DNA from: Xanthobacteraceae bacterium
GTDB lineage: Bacteria > Pseudomonadota > Alphaproteobacteria > Rhizobiales > Xanthobacteraceae
Direction of reading: 5' to 3'
NCBI GenBank assembly: GCA_030037185.1
Contig: JASHRR010000442.1
Coordinates: forward strand, 1 to 6,658
Length of the DNA stretch: 6,658 nt
The notes below the pieces were generated by a model. That model was not told where the DNA came from. It was given only the letters and a program-made list of their open reading frames with translations, and searched no databases. A program made the translations under genes and the position numbers. Shown one piece after another: positions 5,786-6,658 of the stretch. The stretch's first letter is position 1; each line of letters begins with the position of its first letter.

Positions 5786-6177
5786 AGTCTCTTTCCCTTC
5801 TTTGTCCTTGGTTCAGGCGAAGCCGGCGGTTTTTGGTGTTCGGCTGCATGTTCAATCGCAGTTTCCACCAAACGCAGAACGTGAGTGTCGGACAGCGAAT
5901 AGTAGATGTGCTTTGCCTTACGCCGCCTTTTGACAAGTCTCACGTTATGCAACCTCTTGAGGCGAGCCGAGATGGTGTTCAGCTTTTCGCCTTCCACGTC
6001 CGCCAGCTCTGTTACGCAGGCCTCGCCGCTGGAAAGCCTGGTTAGCAACCGGACCCGGGCCGAATCGCCAAGAGCCTGGAACATCGCAGACGCACGTTCG
6101 AGTTCGGCTCGGTCCGGCAGTTTCCGCCACAAACGGGCCTGGTGGTGGTGTCGTATGCTGCCTTTCTCCTTCTTCAT
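5782..6177 (-). CDS. ArsR/SmtB-family metal-sensing repressor, probable zinc sensor
   Basis: Dimeric winged-helix repressor that releases DNA on binding metal, 131 residues. Helix 1 and the entry to the fold are at about 25-40 (FQALGDSARVRLLTRL at 33-48). The recognition helix region is 62-76 (EGEKLNTISARLKRL) and the wing is about 78-95 (VRLVKRRRKAKHIYYSL). The C-terminal helix carries D97, H99, H110 and E113, with the D-x-H-x10-H-x2-E spacing of the alpha-5 zinc site of SmtB and CzrA. C54 in GEACVTELA sits where SmtB has its alpha-3 cysteine, and an N-terminal HHH (10-12) could complete an alpha-3N site. Zinc is the best guess; cobalt or nickel are possible. The start ATG is 36 bp after the preceding gene's restored-frame stop, with a tandem repeat between them. 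Its TGA overlaps the ATG of the His-rich protein. It probably represses its own operon. Confidence 0.9.
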   Translation of the reverse strand: MKKEKGSIRHHHQARLWRKLPDRAELERASAMFQALGDSARVRLLTRLSSGEACVTELADVEGEKLNTISARLKRLHNVRLVKRRRKAKHIYYSLSDTHVLRLVETAIEHAAEHQKPPASPEPRTKKGKRL

Positions 6178-6184
6178 CGATCTG

Positions 6185-6232
6185 TCATTCCAATGACTGA
6201 TGGAATGAACTCTTCAATGACTGATCGAATGA
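6185..6232. promoter_or_regulatory. Tandem operator-like repeats upstream of the ArsR-type gene
   Basis: Two 18-bp units, CAATGACTGATGGAATGA (6191-6208) and CAATGACTGATCGAATGA (6215-6232), differ at one base and start 24 bp apart. The first also completes a perfect inverted repeat, TCATTCCA (6185-6192) and TGGAATGA (6201-6208), with an 8-bp spacer; the second is an imperfect version. Such dyads directly before an ArsR-family gene are where autoregulatory operators lie. The ATG is about 8 bp beyond the first dyad, so a bound repressor would also cover the ribosome-binding region. The second unit overlaps the end of the ATPase reading frame. No convincing -35/-10 pair was found. Confidence 0.55.
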
Positions 6233-6658
6233 TTTGTTCCGGCCGCAGGCCGCGACGAATCGCCACCATCGGCGGTATTGTTGTCCAGTGAGGTGGCTTG
6301 CGGCCCGAAGCGGAAGTCGGGGTCGATTTGGCTGGCAAGGTCGATTCCCAAGGCAGCATTGGCCCACGCTTTGGCATTGCGCAGATGGATCTCGTGCATC
6401 TGGGCCAAAAAACCGCGCCGGGTCGCGAACGGTGGTGTCGACCGTCTCCTGCATCCGGTTCAGCACCTGGCGGTTCGCCGGCTCCAGGTTCTCGATCTCC
6501 AGGCGGTTGCCCCGCTCCATGGCGCGGACCGCGGTGGACAGCGTGAAGCAAGCCAACAGTTCTTCGCCGACCTCGCGGCCCAGAAATTCGACATCCGCCG
6601 GGTCGGTGACCTTGTTGCCGATCACCGACAGAGCGACCCCGAAGTCGGCAGAGTACTC
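6214..6658 (-). pseudogene. CooC/MinD-like P-loop ATPase, C-terminal part, frameshifted in a homopolymer
   Basis: C-terminal portion of a SIMIBI-class ATPase resembling CooC, the nickel-insertion accessory ATPase of CO dehydrogenase; the P-loop lies outside the window. The frame is open from the right edge. It shows GNKVTDPADVEFLGREVGEE, matching the NK-x5-D-x2-F base-recognition region of CooC, then AVRAMERGN and a helical tail to about 6413. There a run of six T (6412-6407) shifts the reading: the original frame turns to nonsense and ends at 6185. The +1 frame restores a plausible C-terminus (AQMHEIHLRNAKAWANAALG, then DLASQIDPDFRFGPQAT) ending at 6214. With five T the frame would be continuous. 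The tail is longer than I recall for Rhodospirillum CooC, so this may be another subfamily. The break may be a real mutation or a sequencing error; if it is an error, the gene is intact and lies 36 bp before the ArsR-type gene. Confidence 0.62.

Noticed and set aside
5468..5884. Plus-strand, Met-rich open frame
   Set aside because: The abundant Met codons are the antisense of the many His codons (CAT read as ATG) in the His-rich gene; it is a shadow.
1..6658. CRISPR array, tRNA or rRNA genes
   Set aside because: No regularly spaced repeats beyond the two 18-bp units near 6200, and no tRNA- or rRNA-like stretch seen on either strand.

Overview
The window comes from a high-GC proteobacterium, most likely an alphaproteobacterium of the Rhizobiales/Hyphomicrobiales type. 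Codon use is strongly G/C-ending, the integrase remnant resembles those common in that order, and the zinc-type operator matches the alphaproteobacterial Zur box as I remember it. The genus cannot be named from this sequence. Every gene I can support is on the minus strand, so transcription runs from high to low coordinates.

Right block (6658 down to 5447) is a metal-handling cluster. It opens with the C-terminal part of a CooC/MinD-like P-loop ATPase of the nickel-insertase type, whose frame is broken by one extra base in a T6 run. Next is an ArsR/SmtB repressor with a complete alpha-5 zinc-site ligand set (D97, H99, H110, E113). Overlapping it by 4 bp is a 112-residue protein with 25 His and 6 Cys in an internally duplicated layout. 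Two near-identical 18-bp units, 24 bp apart, lie just upstream of the repressor and look like its operators.

Middle block (5446 to 4708) has no intact gene. It holds a multiply frameshifted remnant of the N-terminal part of a tyrosine recombinase (about 5138-4831) and possibly a second gene remnant (about 5372-5191). It is a scar of mobile DNA between two metal loci.

Left block (4707 to 1, continuing past the edge) looks like an operon. It starts at a promoter with a perfect TTGACA -35 box and a TACAAA -10 box, whose 18-bp spacer contains the palindrome ATGTTATAACAT, a convincing Zur-type operator. It drives two exported, paralogous HbpS/GlcG-family (DUF336) proteins, then an ABC ATPase and two ABC-2 permeases of the DUF3526 type, the last cut by the window edge. 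The ATPase and permease genes are 4-5 bp apart. Hairpins lie in the two wider gaps.

The main hypothesis is that the left block is a zinc-starvation-induced envelope system pairing small secreted DUF336 proteins with a dedicated ABC-2 exporter. The right block would be a zinc/nickel-excess or metal-trafficking module. The sequence supports the regulatory layout well; the transported substrate cannot be read from it.
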